Shown: positions 18,486-27,679 of the stretch, one piece after another
Layout of the letters: every line of letters starts with the position of its first letter
How positions within the stretch are numbered: position 1 is the first letter of the stretch
Assembly: GCA_026709335.1 (NCBI GenBank)
Contig: JAPOTE010000069.1
Location: 1-64,000, forward strand
Length of the DNA stretch: 64,000 bases
Direction of reading: 5' to 3'
DNA from: Bacteroidota bacterium
GTDB taxonomy: Bacteria; Bacteroidota; Rhodothermia; Rhodothermales; Bin80
Translations under genes and position numbers: made by a program
Notes under the pieces: generated by a model
Told to the model about the DNA's origin: nothing
Seen by the model: only the letters and a program-made list of their open reading frames with translations
Database searches by the model: none

Positions 18486-20749
18486 ATCTGCTTTGGATTG
18501 GCATTGCCATGGACACGTCTCATGACCTGTCCGACAAAAAATCCGAGTAATCCAATCTTCCCGGCTGAATAGGCTTCTACACGATCTTTGTATTCATCCA
18601 GCACATCTGTAATAATCTCGTTGAGCGTATCCGGATCGTCTACAATTGAATCCTGAACACGAGCTAATAATCTTGCCGGGTGTTCCTTTGACTCAAACAT
18701 GAGTTTTAGCACCTCACGGATTTCATGTGTGCTACCGATTTCTTTATCGGCCAATTGGACCAATTCCGAGAATTCTTCAGGGCCAAAGGGTAAATCCGAG
18801 AGGCTGCGATTTTTCAGAGAAGGAAGTAAATGGTTTGCCATCCAGTTTCCAACAGATATTCTTGGTGCTGAAGCAGATGCGGCTCTGAAGAATGCAGATG
18901 CATCCGGAACCGAGTATATGGCTAAGCCAATCGCAGAATTCAATCCGCTCATGCGGAGCCACTGTTTTTCCTCTGGCGTCAACGGGCGCTGACCAGTTTT
19001 TATTCTACTCTTTTTCTGTTCATCCACTGGATGTTTTTTGCTAGTCTTTCTCGCAGTTTTAATGTTACCTTGCTTGGTGTTCTCTTTTGTCTCTTGCACA
19101 TAGGAGTCTCGAAGCGGCACTATGCAATTGAATACAGGAATGGATTGATTTATGGATTCGGGATCTCGCCAATAATAGCCAAGCCGTACGAACTGATATC
19201 GCTGCTCGGGTACATCATCGATAATACTTGGCTCAATCCTTGCATGCCTGTACTCAACCAATGAGGAAGGGTTGAGATTACTCCATAGATCTTCATTTAC
19301 AGAGGGTTGAGACAAGAGACGATCATATACTTTAACAACGGCGGGAAGCGAGCGTGATGCATCAACCCAATGGATCGTTCCTCGTGGTTTGAGTGTAGAG
19401 GATGTTTCAGCTCCGCTTCGTGTCCCATCAATCAGCTCACAGTGCACCCGAATCACATGGCCGTCTTCATCTTTCTCGATGTCTGTGCAACGGATAATAT
19501 ATGCATGACGAAGTCGGACCATTCCACCGAGAGTGAGTCTACGATATCCTTTCGGGGGCTCTTCAGAAAAGTCACTGTGCTCGATGAATATTTCTCGAGA
19601 AATGGGAAGATTACGAGTCCCTTCGCGCGGAATATCACGAGGCCAGTAGGAGGCAGAGATGTTCTCTTCATGATTTTCTGGCAAGTTCGTTAACGTTACA
19701 GGTAGCGGGTCTTGAACGCAATGAACGCGGGGTGCAAGATGATTCAAATCCTCCCTGATAAAGTGATCCAGCAGGGCCGGATCATGTGTACTGTCTACGC
19801 GAGTCGTTCCAACGGAATTACAAAATGCCCGGATTGCCGCAGGGCGCACCCCTCTTCGCCTGAGTCCAGCCAAGGTTGGCATGCGTGGATCACTCCATCC
19901 ATCCACCACATTTTCTTGAACAAGGCTTAGAAGTCTGCGCTTGGAAGTAACGTAATAATCCAAGTTAAGTCTGGCGAATTCATATTGTCTGGGTCGAGGG
20001 ATGATCTCAAGAGCATCCAAGTACCAGTCATAAAGGATTCGGTTGGTCGAAAACTCAAGTGTACAAATTGAATGGGTGACACCTTCAATTGCGTCGGATT
20101 GCCCATGTGCCCAATCATAAAACGGATAGATACACCATTCATCTCCTCTGCGGTAGTGCGTAGCATGGCGGATACGATACATGAGTGGATCACGCATCTT
20201 CATATTCGGGTGTTCCATATTGATCTTTGCGCGAAGCACCCGGGAGCCATCTTCAAACTCACCGGCACGCATCGCTTGAAAGAGGTTCAGATTTTCCTCA
20301 GGTGAGCGATCACGGTATTCACTGTGAATTCCCGGTGTGGTTACAGTCCCCCGCATCGCCCGAATGATGTTTTCCGGGGAGTCGTCCACATATGCCAGTC
20401 CCTTTTTGACTAGTTTGCATGCCCAATCAAACAAAATTTCGAAATAATCAGAGGCATAATATTCATGTTTGCCCCAATCAAAGCCCAGCCATTTCAAATC
20501 ACACTTGATGGCATCGACATATTTTTGATCTTCCGTTTGGGGGTTCGTATCATCAAAACGTAAGTGGCAACGTCCGCCATATTCAGAGGCGAGCCCAAAA
20601 TTGAGGGTGCTACTCTTTGCATGCCCTATATGTGGGAACCCATTGGGTTCCGGCGGAAATCGAACGATGATCTGTTGATGCGTACCTGCTGCAAGGTCTT
20701 TATTTATGATTGTTCGAATAAAATCATTTGACGTAGTTTCTGATGTCAT
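18443..20749 (-). CDS. glnS: glutaminyl-tRNA synthetase with C-terminal YqeY/GatB-like domain
   Basis: This 768-residue class I synthetase charges tRNA-Gln directly. The HIGH-type motif is PPEPNGFPHIGHAKS at residues 32-46. The KMSKS-type loop is VTSKRRLLSLV, followed by GWSDPRMPTLAGLRRRG. The anticodon-binding beta-barrels follow. E. coli GlnRS is about 554 residues; here another ~180 are added after a lysine-rich linker (about 570-595). The extra domain (AIGLAIYSVPDASAFFRAAS to GQVMRRVHGNANPKQIQLLV) matches the YqeY/GatB-tail fold that Deinococcus GlnRS also carries and that helps tRNA binding. Presence of glnS implies direct Gln-tRNA synthesis, although a GatCAB route could coexist elsewhere. 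Confidence 0.92.
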   Translation of the reverse strand: MTSETTSNDFIRTIINKDLAAGTHQQIIVRFPPEPNGFPHIGHAKSSTLNFGLASEYGGRCHLRFDDTNPQTEDQKYVDAIKCDLKWLGFDWGKHEYYASDYFEILFDWACKLVKKGLAYVDDSPENIIRAMRGTVTTPGIHSEYRDRSPEENLNLFQAMRAGEFEDGSRVLRAKINMEHPNMKMRDPLMYRIRHATHYRRGDEWCIYPFYDWAHGQSDAIEGVTHSICTLEFSTNRILYDWYLDALEIIPRPRQYEFARLNLDYYVTSKRRLLSLVQENVVDGWSDPRMPTLAGLRRRGVRPAAIRAFCNSVGTTRVDSTHDPALLDHFIREDLNHLAPRVHCVQDPLPVTLTNLPENHEENISASYWPRDIPREGTRNLPISREIFIEHSDFSEEPPKGYRRLTLGGMVRLRHAYIIRCTDIEKDEDGHVIRVHCELIDGTRSGAETSSTLKPRGTIHWVDASRSLPAVVKVYDRLLSQPSVNEDLWSNLNPSSLVEYRHARIEPSIIDDVPEQRYQFVRLGYYWRDPESINQSIPVFNCIVPLRDSYVQETKENTKQGNIKTARKTSKKHPVDEQKKSRIKTGQRPLTPEEKQWLRMSGLNSAIGLAIYSVPDASAFFRAASASAPRISVGNWMANHLLPSLKNRSLSDLPFGPEEFSELVQLADKEIGSTHEIREVLKLMFESKEHPARLLARVQDSIVDDPDTLNEIITDVLDEYKDRVEAYSAGKIGLLGFFVGQVMRRVHGNANPKQIQLLVSEALARITS

Positions 20750-21204
20750 CGGATCATTATGGCAGGATGTTACAATGAGTTGTACTTAAAGGGGTAAGCA
20801 AAAATAATTTCGGAGGTCCAGTACGGTAGCCTTTAGATCTACATTCTGTGGTCATTATGGAAAGAAATTCAGAATGAATGGATTCTCCGTACAGCCGAAA
20901 AGAGTTCAGTACTACGAAAATAAAAAAGAACGTTACCATTGCTGTCAGGTAAATTTATGAGTTTCTTTAAGATTTACAAGGCAGAATGTTTTACTTGGAT
21001 GTACCAGAAGTTGTCGCACACTTCAGCTGTATGGCTGTATGGTGGTAGCTCTGCGGTTAAGTTAAAGACTAAAACGATGATATCTTGGATAGTAGAAACA
21101 AACTTTGTTTGAACAAATAGGGAGATGAAGTAATATGTAAAGATTATGTGTAAAATATAATCATCAAAAAACCCATAAAGAAATCCGACTCACTGGATCT
21201 GTGA
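20750..21204. other. AT-rich intergenic region, no gene seen
   Basis: These 455 bp separate the glnS start and the DUF1016 pseudogene. The composition is AT-rich. Short internal repeats (GCTGTATG twice near 21030) and a small inverted repeat (AAACAAA/TTTGTTT near 21097-21111) are present. No ORF, RNA gene or terminator is convincing. Confidence 0.4.
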
Positions 21205-21600
21205 TATCAGTCAATTTTTAACGATTTATCTGGAATTGTCACCGCTGCCCGTGGACATGCCATTCGCTCAGTAAATTCAATCATGACTGCCGCCTATTGG
21301 CTGATTGGCCAACATATTGTTGAATTTGAGCAGAAAGGTAAAGAGCGTGCCGATTACGGTGATGAGATCATTAAACGCCTCTCAGTAGATCTCTCTAATC
21401 GTTTTGGCAGAGGGTTTTCGGTTACAAATCTTTGGCAAATGAGAGCATTTTTCCTTTACTGGCAAAAACGGCCTATAGTATCGACCGAATTCAAAGAACA
21501 GTTAAAAGTGCAGACACTGTCTGCAGAATCTGAAAGTGGATCAAAACTCCAGACATCGTCTGGAGTTTCTGGAGGTAATCAGAAAATTTCTAAAGTGTAG
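21205..21600 (+). pseudogene. DUF1016/YhcG-family N-terminal domain, truncated
   Basis: The open frame encodes FNDLSGIVTAARGHAIRSVN, then AAYWLIGQHIVEFEQKGKER, ADYGDEIIKRLSVDLSNRFG and RGFSVTNLWQMRAFFLYW. This is the conserved N-terminal domain of DUF1016 (YhcG) proteins, whose C-terminus is a PDDEXK-type nuclease. The reading frame starts after a TGA at 21202-21204 without an initiating ATG before the domain (first ATG 21283). It stops at 21600, just before the expected FPLPWS-type middle segment. No nuclease domain follows in any frame. It is therefore a remnant of a horizontally mobile nuclease-family gene. Confidence 0.75.
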
Positions 21601-21809
21601 TATGGTAATTACATCCATGAGTAACAAGCTCACGAATTCATTTGACGGGTTCATGGAGTGCCTAATGGCAACGCTCCTCGCCGTCCATTCACACACCGGA
21701 TATGTGGTGCACAGGCATCGCCAATCCCGGACGTAACACCACCGAGATACAACATTTTTCTGACTTATCAAAATTGTTACTCATCGATATAATGCCCTTT
21801 CCAATCAGT

Positions 21810-22790
21810 TTATGATTCTCTGAATACATCAAGAAGTTGATTAGCGGCATGATCGATTGTACATTCGCCATTCATGACCTGCATCTGAATTTTCTCGACT
21901 GCATCTTGGACGGATACGGATTGACCGAAATGAGTCAACAGGAGAATTTTTGCAGTTTCAAGCACCGCAGACTTTATCTGCTCCTGGCGCTGTCGCTCAA
22001 AGTGGCCATTACTGCGAGCTACGCCCTCAAGCTCCCTGATGGCTTCCCAGGTTTCGGCAATTCCTTTGTTGCTGTGTGCGCTACTGATAAGCACTTTCGC
22101 AATACCAAGTCGATTGGAGTATAGCGACAGTGCCTGCCGGTATACCTTGGCAGATGCGAAAGCCTTCTCCTTAAATTCTCCGTCTGCCTTTGTGACTGCA
22201 ATCAAATCTGCTGTTTCAAGAATTCCTCGTTTGATTCCCTGTAATTCATCGCCGGCATGTGCCAGGACCAGAAGGAGAACGAGGTCAGTAATCTCGCGAA
22301 CCGCGTAATCTCCTTGACCAGCACCAACCGTTTCAATCAGAATAGGGTTATACCCTGCAGCTTCACACAATTGCATGACAGAACGAGTAGTATGGGTAAC
22401 CCCGCCTGCATTGGCTCCTGACGGGGACGGCCGAATAAATGCGTTGGGATGTTTTGCTAGCCTTTGCATGCGAGTTTTATCTCCTAGAATACTTCCCCCA
22501 GTTTGGGGACTGGAAGGATCAATGGGCAGAACAGCAACTCGATTTCCCGAGTCTACCAAATGCGTTCCCAGTACTTCAATGAACGTGCTTTTTCCCACAC
22601 CCGGGGCACCCGTGACTGCAACTCGTAAAGCATTGCCAGTATTGGGTAGAAGAGCCTTAAGCAACTGTTCAGAAGCCTCAAGGTGAGATTCCAAAGTACT
22701 CTCTATGAGCGTAATCCCTTGACTGAGGCTGGTACGATCCCCTAGGAGAATTCCATTCACTAACGAATCAATATCAGGAATTCGGGGCAT
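21810..22790 (-). CDS. meaB: methylmalonyl-CoA mutase-associated GTPase MeaB (ArgK family)
   Basis: This 326-residue G3E GTPase protects and reloads cobalamin-dependent methylmalonyl-CoA mutase. The P-loop GAPGVGKST is at residues 61-69. It also has [20 protein letters not shown], the base-recognition motif VTKAD, and [16 protein letters not shown]. The start was set at the ATG at 22788-22790 ([10 protein letters not shown]), where family similarity begins. Longer in-frame starts only add residues antisense-free but unlike the family. This start overlaps the mutB stop by 17 bp, so it is translated from the trmH-mutA-mutB-meaB transcript. Its function fits that context exactly. Confidence 0.92.
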   Translation of the reverse strand: MPRIPDIDSLVNGILLGDRTSLSQGITLIESTLESHLEASEQLLKALLPNTGNALRVAVTGAPGVGKSTFIEVLGTHLVDSGNRVAVLPIDPSSPQTGGSILGDKTRMQRLAKHPNAFIRPSPSGANAGGVTHTTRSVMQLCEAAGYNPILIETVGAGQGDYAVREITDLVLLLVLAHAGDELQGIKRGILETADLIAVTKADGEFKEKAFASAKVYRQALSLYSNRLGIAKVLISSAHSNKGIAETWEAIRELEGVARSNGHFERQRQEQIKSAVLETAKILLLTHFGQSVSVQDAVEKIQMQVMNGECTIDHAANQLLDVFRES

Positions 22791-24891
22791 GGTGATCCAG
22801 TAGTCGACGTAGAATCGTAATGGCTGCTTCTGCAATAACAGTACCTGGTCCAAAAATTGCGTGAACACCAGATTCATGTAACAATGGGTAATCCTCATCC
22901 GGAATAATTCCTCCGACTACCACTTCAATATCTGTTTGATGATCTTGATTGAAAATGTTCATGAGCTCAGGAACAAGAGTCCGATGTGCCCCTGCAAGAC
23001 TGGAAATTCCTACAAGATGGACGTCATTTTCAATTGCTTGGCAAGCCACTTCATCGGGAGATTGAAATAGCGGGCCGATGTCGACGTCAAAGCCTAGGTC
23101 AGCAAATGCAGTTGCAATGACACGTGCCCCGCGGTCATGTCCATCGAGGCCTAGCTTTGCAACCAGTATCCGGGGGCGACGCCCCACGTGGAATGCAAAT
23201 TGATCAGAAAGTGAACGAGCCTCGGTAATGGATTCGTCAGTTTTCATTACAGTGGAATAGATCCCCGTGGTGGGTTCATTTTGCATAGTATGGCGGCCAA
23301 AGACGGTTTCCAGAGCACTGGAAATTTCTCCCAAGGTGGCTCTAGCACGGGCAGCTTCAATAGCAGCATCCAGCAAATTTAAGTTTTTTTGAGATGCAGC
23401 GGTTTTCAGGTGGGACAGGGATTCATGCACCTTATTTGGATTCCTGGAACTCTTTAATTCACCCAAGCGCTGAAGCTGATTGGCGAGCACTTCGGCATTG
23501 TCAACTCGGAGGAGAGGGATTCCATCGGTAGCTTTTGAGTGGAAGGCATTCAGGCCAACAATAATTTCTTTTCCTTGATCAATATGAGCCTGTTTGACAG
23601 TTGCTGCCTCTTCAATTCTCATCTTTGGAATTCCGGATGCAATGGCTTTGGTCATGCCTCCCATAGATTCAATTTCCTGAATATGATCCCATGCTTGGTG
23701 AGTTAGTGTATGGGTAAGATGTTCAATGAGATATGAGCCCCCCCAAGGGTCAATCGTGTGAGTCAGAGCTGATTCCTCTCGCAGGATTAACTGGGTGTTA
23801 CGGGCAATTCTGGCAGCATGTGTTGAGGGGAGTGCAAGAGCTTCATCAAGCGCGTTAGTATGCAGTGATTGCGTTTGTCCACACACGGCGGAGAGTGCTT
23901 CAAGAGTCGTTCGAGGGATGTTGTTGTAGGGAGCCTGTGCAGTGAGGCTGTATCCGGATGTTTGACAATGCATACGCAAGGCCATTGATTTGGGGTTTTT
24001 GGGGTCAAACGGACGGATGAGTCGAGCCCAGAGTAATCTTGCGGCCCGGAGCTTTGCAATTTCGGTGAAGTAATCCATTCCAATCCCGAAGAAAAAAGAA
24101 AATCTTGGTGCAAAGGTGTCAATTTTCAGTCCGCGTTCAAGCCCGGCTCGAATGTATTCCAACCCATTGGCAAGAGTATATGCAAGTTCCAGTCCTGCGG
24201 GTGCCCCTGCTTCATGCATGTGGTATCCGCTTACGGACACAGGATTAAATCGGGGCATCTTATTGGCGCACCACTCAATAATATCTCCGGTAATGCGCAT
24301 GGAAGGTAACGGAGGATAAATGTAGGTATTACGCACCATAAACTCTTTCAGAATGTCATTTTGAATCGTTCCACTAAGTTGTTCAGGGGGGACGCCGGAT
24401 TCTTCAGCAACGACAATAAAAAATGCCAGTATCGGTAGAACGGCGCCATTCATGGTCATCGAAACACTCATCTTCGAAAGAGGGATGTTTCTGAACAGGA
24501 TCCGCATATCCTCTACGCTATCAATTGCAACGCCCGCTTGCCCAACATCTCCGCGGACCAATGAGTGATCAGAATCATAGCCTCGATGTGTCGGAAGATC
24601 AAATGCGACGGAAAGTCCACGCTGTCCCGCAGCTAAGGCATTTTTGTAGAAGGTATTTGATTCTTCCGCAGTGGAAAACCCCGCATACTGCCGAATTGTC
24701 CATGGTCTGGAAGTATACATGGATGCATACGGACCGCGCAGAAAAGGAGGAATTCCTGCGGCATAATCAAGATGTTCACATGCTTCAAGATCCAAGGCGT
24801 CACAGGTGCGACGGCTATTAAGAGTTTCACGATCTATCTTGGGAGAGAGGCTAAATCTCCTGAAGGGTATGGATGTAAAATCAGGTCGCAT
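22774..24891 (-). CDS. mutB: methylmalonyl-CoA mutase, large (catalytic) subunit
   Basis: This 705-residue cobalamin-dependent enzyme interconverts succinyl-CoA and methylmalonyl-CoA (propionate metabolism). The TIM-barrel catalytic half shows [33 protein letters not shown], and [11 protein letters not shown] near the barrel end. The C-terminal B12 domain has the DxHxxG signature at D583-H585-G588, with H585 as the lower cobalt ligand, followed by GISSLAGAH and [11 protein letters not shown]. The ATG at 24889-24891 was preferred over a longer lead because it falls one base after the mutA stop and gives the family length. Confidence 0.95.
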   Translation of the reverse strand: MRPDFTSIPFRRFSLSPKIDRETLNSRRTCDALDLEACEHLDYAAGIPPFLRGPYASMYTSRPWTIRQYAGFSTAEESNTFYKNALAAGQRGLSVAFDLPTHRGYDSDHSLVRGDVGQAGVAIDSVEDMRILFRNIPLSKMSVSMTMNGAVLPILAFFIVVAEESGVPPEQLSGTIQNDILKEFMVRNTYIYPPLPSMRITGDIIEWCANKMPRFNPVSVSGYHMHEAGAPAGLELAYTLANGLEYIRAGLERGLKIDTFAPRFSFFFGIGMDYFTEIAKLRAARLLWARLIRPFDPKNPKSMALRMHCQTSGYSLTAQAPYNNIPRTTLEALSAVCGQTQSLHTNALDEALALPSTHAARIARNTQLILREESALTHTIDPWGGSYLIEHLTHTLTHQAWDHIQEIESMGGMTKAIASGIPKMRIEEAATVKQAHIDQGKEIIVGLNAFHSKATDGIPLLRVDNAEVLANQLQRLGELKSSRNPNKVHESLSHLKTAASQKNLNLLDAAIEAARARATLGEISSALETVFGRHTMQNEPTTGIYSTVMKTDESITEARSLSDQFAFHVGRRPRILVAKLGLDGHDRGARVIATAFADLGFDVDIGPLFQSPDEVACQAIENDVHLVGISSLAGAHRTLVPELMNIFNQDHQTDIEVVVGGIIPDEDYPLLHESGVHAIFGPGTVIAEAAITILRRLLDHHAPNS

Positions 24892-24892
24892 T

Positions 24893-26314
24893 TTACTCCA
24901 GCAAAAGCAATAGCTGATCTGCAGCATCGGGCAGTGGGTCACCAGGCTTCACCAATGCCTGCCCGCATTGCTGATTCTGTATCTGGAATCCCTTGTCGGT
25001 TTCAGTGATTGTGAGGTCGATGGAGTCAGATCCATTTCCTTCGATCGAGCAATTACATAAATTCAATAGACGGTCAAGCCATGGATTGTATGATCCATGG
25101 ATCCGGACGCGGGCAGGTGTTCCAAGATGCTTCGTGCGGATTCGAATAGTTTCAAGCGAAGCGACAAGGCTTTTTTTCTGTGGAGCTGTTTCTTTAATCT
25201 GTTCAGAGAGAAAGGCGTTGGCGCCGACTATAATGTCTTTTCCGGAAGAGACATCTGTTCTACGCCGGGTATCTACCCGCTGGATTTCCTTTTCGATCCA
25301 GGATTGTGATTTCCGCAGTCCTCCCTTGGACTCAATCGTTTGGAACAATTTCCACGAAGCAAGCCCCAGAGCTTCGGTCAGATGCTCTATCATCCATGAT
25401 CCTGCGGCAGGGTCTGCAACGCTACCGAGTTTTCCCTCGTGTCTCAGGATATGCAGGATTCTAAGGCTGTGCCCAATGCCGGGCGAGACAATTACATCAC
25501 AGCCGCCGGTAATCGCTGCAGCATACTGAAGAGTTTGACGAATTAAGTGCGTATCGGAATCCAGAACAGATTCATAACGATGACTTGGAACCCCAACAAT
25601 GTGAATGTTGTGAGTGTGTGCATTGTATGCGCGGAGCACTTCGGAAGCCCCAAGTCGTAATGCCCGCAGTCGGGCAAGATCTAGTAGGTAGCGCTCGCCT
25701 ACAGGGACTTGAAAATACAAATGCTTTGCTGTGCAATTTGGTGCAAGCTCAGCCATCAGATCTGATAGCTGAGCCAATCCGAAGGCCAGTTCCTGAACAT
25801 GTGTTGCGCCATAGTCATGCCACTTTTCAAGATTGATTACCTGTGTCCAGAGTCCGGTGGCTTCAGCTATCTCCATTGCGGAAATAGCTGAATACTGTTC
25901 CGGGAGAGTGATAGCGCCGCGAAGACTACATGAATCTAGCGCCTTGTTAACCGTCTGAGATTGGAGAATTTTAATGAGTTCAGGGGAAATTTTTGCTCCA
26001 CTGAAAAAAAGAGGGAGTTCTACAGCAGGCAATTGTTCTGGAGATACAACTGGTTCGTCTAACAAAACCCAAAGGGCTTCTGCGCCAGCGTCTTGGGCGG
26101 CTGTGGAATCAGGTAGATTTACGTTTGCACAAATCAGCCATTGACGACGATCAAATGTATGTCCAGGATTGGATGCATTATGGCGGTAATATGGCTGAAT
26201 TTCAATCCCTTCAATTGGTCTCCAGTTGAAATCTTCGGGGAGCAGGTTTTTCCATTCATTGTCTTGAACTGGAGGAAAATAATTTAGCAAGTTCAGCGAT
26301 TCTCGCATCCTCAT
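24893..26314 (-). CDS. mutA: methylmalonyl-CoA mutase, small subunit without B12 domain
   Basis: The 473-residue protein is homologous to the mutase barrel: [39 protein letters not shown] and [18 protein letters not shown] are family hallmarks. It forms the non-catalytic partner of MutB. It stops after a ~70-residue stub and has no cobalamin-binding domain, whereas many MutA proteins of about 620 residues keep a degenerate one. The ATG overlaps the trmH stop by ATGA, and its stop lies one base from mutB. A second ATG two codons in is possible. Confidence 0.9.
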   Translation of the reverse strand: MRMRESLNLLNYFPPVQDNEWKNLLPEDFNWRPIEGIEIQPYYRHNASNPGHTFDRRQWLICANVNLPDSTAAQDAGAEALWVLLDEPVVSPEQLPAVELPLFFSGAKISPELIKILQSQTVNKALDSCSLRGAITLPEQYSAISAMEIAEATGLWTQVINLEKWHDYGATHVQELAFGLAQLSDLMAELAPNCTAKHLYFQVPVGERYLLDLARLRALRLGASEVLRAYNAHTHNIHIVGVPSHRYESVLDSDTHLIRQTLQYAAAITGGCDVIVSPGIGHSLRILHILRHEGKLGSVADPAAGSWMIEHLTEALGLASWKLFQTIESKGGLRKSQSWIEKEIQRVDTRRRTDVSSGKDIIVGANAFLSEQIKETAPQKKSLVASLETIRIRTKHLGTPARVRIHGSYNPWLDRLLNLCNCSIEGNGSDSIDLTITETDKGFQIQNQQCGQALVKPGDPLPDAADQLLLLLE

Positions 26315-26850
26315 ACCTCTGGATGTCCACGTAGAATTTTGATGAGATCAAAAATAGCAATGCCGTAGGCGACGGCCACATTCAATGAGTGCTTGGCGCC
26401 ATATTGGGGGATCTCCAATGCGCAATCTGCCTGATCAATCAGGTGCTCATCAACACCTGAGAGCTCATTACCTACGAGTAGGCAGAGCGGGAACTGCTCC
26501 CTGGTTAAGGCAGAAATGACCATAGGTGAGTCGGTAAGCTCTAGGGCGGCAATCATGTAACCTAGTTTACGCAGGTTCCCGATCGCAACCGTTGCTTTCG
26601 GTTCGTAGTTCCATGGAACTGTATCTTGGGCACCGAGTGCTGCCTTATGCACTTGGGGATGCTCAGGAGTTGCTGTAATTCCTGTAAGAATTATACGTTC
26701 AATGAGAGCACCGTCTGAAGTCCGAAAAATTGAGCCTACATTGTGCACCGAACGCACATTATCCAGTATAACTGTGATCGGATGACGTGGAATCAATCGG
26801 ACAGTTTCCAAGGACGGTCGGTCAATTTCTTCATGACGAAGTTTTCGCAT
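26311..26850 (-). CDS. SpoU/TrmH-family RNA 2'-O-methyltransferase
   Basis: The 179-residue SPOUT methyltransferase shows motif 1 LDNVRSVHNVGSIFRTSD, motif 2 LLVGNELSGV and motif 3 IPQYGAKHSLNVAVAYGIA. The trefoil-knot residues that bind S-adenosylmethionine are intact. There is no N-terminal substrate-binding extension, so it is a minimal SpoU protein. The target could be a tRNA or rRNA ribose and is not determined. It heads the mutA-mutB-meaB transcript (ATGA overlap with mutA). Its start lies only 11 bp from the divergent cmk start. Confidence 0.88.
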   Translation of the reverse strand: MRKLRHEEIDRPSLETVRLIPRHPITVILDNVRSVHNVGSIFRTSDGALIERIILTGITATPEHPQVHKAALGAQDTVPWNYEPKATVAIGNLRKLGYMIAALELTDSPMVISALTREQFPLCLLVGNELSGVDEHLIDQADCALEIPQYGAKHSLNVAVAYGIAIFDLIKILRGHPEV

Positions 26851-26861
26851 CTTAAGTTGGA

Positions 26862-27527
26862 GTGATTATAGCTATTGACGGTCATGCTGCGTCAGGTAAG
26901 AGTACCGTGGCGCGTCAGCTTGCAGAAGTATCGGGATTCGTGTTCATGGATTCCGGTTTGATGTATCGAGCAGTTGCCTTAGGGTTTCTCAAGCATAAGA
27001 TAGAATGTACGGAAGATGGTGCAAAAGTCTATCTCCCCGAAATGCAACTGGATGTAGACTGCGTTCGATCCAGAATGAAGGTATACATCGATGAAACAGA
27101 TGTCACTGCAAAGCTTCATACATCACAGGTTACGGAAGTTTCCAGTCTGATTGCAAAGCTTCAAATCGTTCGAGATGTACTACTTGGAGTACAGCGCGGA
27201 TTTGGTGAGCGATTTGGTCACACCCCGGGCATTCTGGCAGTTGGTCGGGATATGGGAACGGTCGTTTTTCCCGAAGCACGCATGAAATTCTTTGTCACGG
27301 CATCGCTTGAAGTACGAGCCCGTCGTCGCTACAATGAACTGATCCAGGCAGGGAATGATGTAACATTCAGGGAAATTTATGATGCCATCGCGCGGCGGGA
27401 TTATCAAGATTCGAACAGGAAGATTGCTCCACTCAAAAAGGCACCGGATGCGATAGTAGTGAATACAGATCATCTGACCTGTGATAGCCAGCTGCAGCTT
27501 CTGCTTGAATACATTAAGGAACGTTAA
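26862..27527 (+). CDS. cmk: cytidylate kinase
   Basis: This 221-residue kinase converts CMP/dCMP to CDP/dCDP. The P-loop DGHAASGKSTVARQLA starts at residue 6. FMDSGLMYRAVALGFL is the nucleotide-binding motif of Cmk, and AVGRDMGTVVFPEA plus the lid arginines in RRDYQDSNRKIAPLKKA are present. The GTG at 26862 is required because the P-loop follows immediately. The next gene is rpsA, repeating the cmk-rpsA order seen in many bacteria. Confidence 0.93.
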   Translation: MIIAIDGHAASGKSTVARQLAEVSGFVFMDSGLMYRAVALGFLKHKIECTEDGAKVYLPEMQLDVDCVRSRMKVYIDETDVTAKLHTSQVTEVSSLIAKLQIVRDVLLGVQRGFGERFGHTPGILAVGRDMGTVVFPEARMKFFVTASLEVRARRRYNELIQAGNDVTFREIYDAIARRDYQDSNRKIAPLKKAPDAIVVNTDHLTCDSQLQLLLEYIKER

Positions 27528-27679
27528 ACTTTCACAAAGAGTTAAAGTAGGTTCGCATGGCGTAGATGTGGTGACTTTTCCGTTACTTCTTCCAGCATGA
27601 TACGCCCATTTATAATTAAACAATCCTTGGTGTTGATGCAATTGGAAGTGCATTAGATCGTACATCAGGTCAAATCTCT

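Noticed and set aside
20750-21204. Possible riboswitch or small RNA upstream of glnS
   Set aside because: No conserved stem architecture could be recognised; only short AT-rich inverted repeats.
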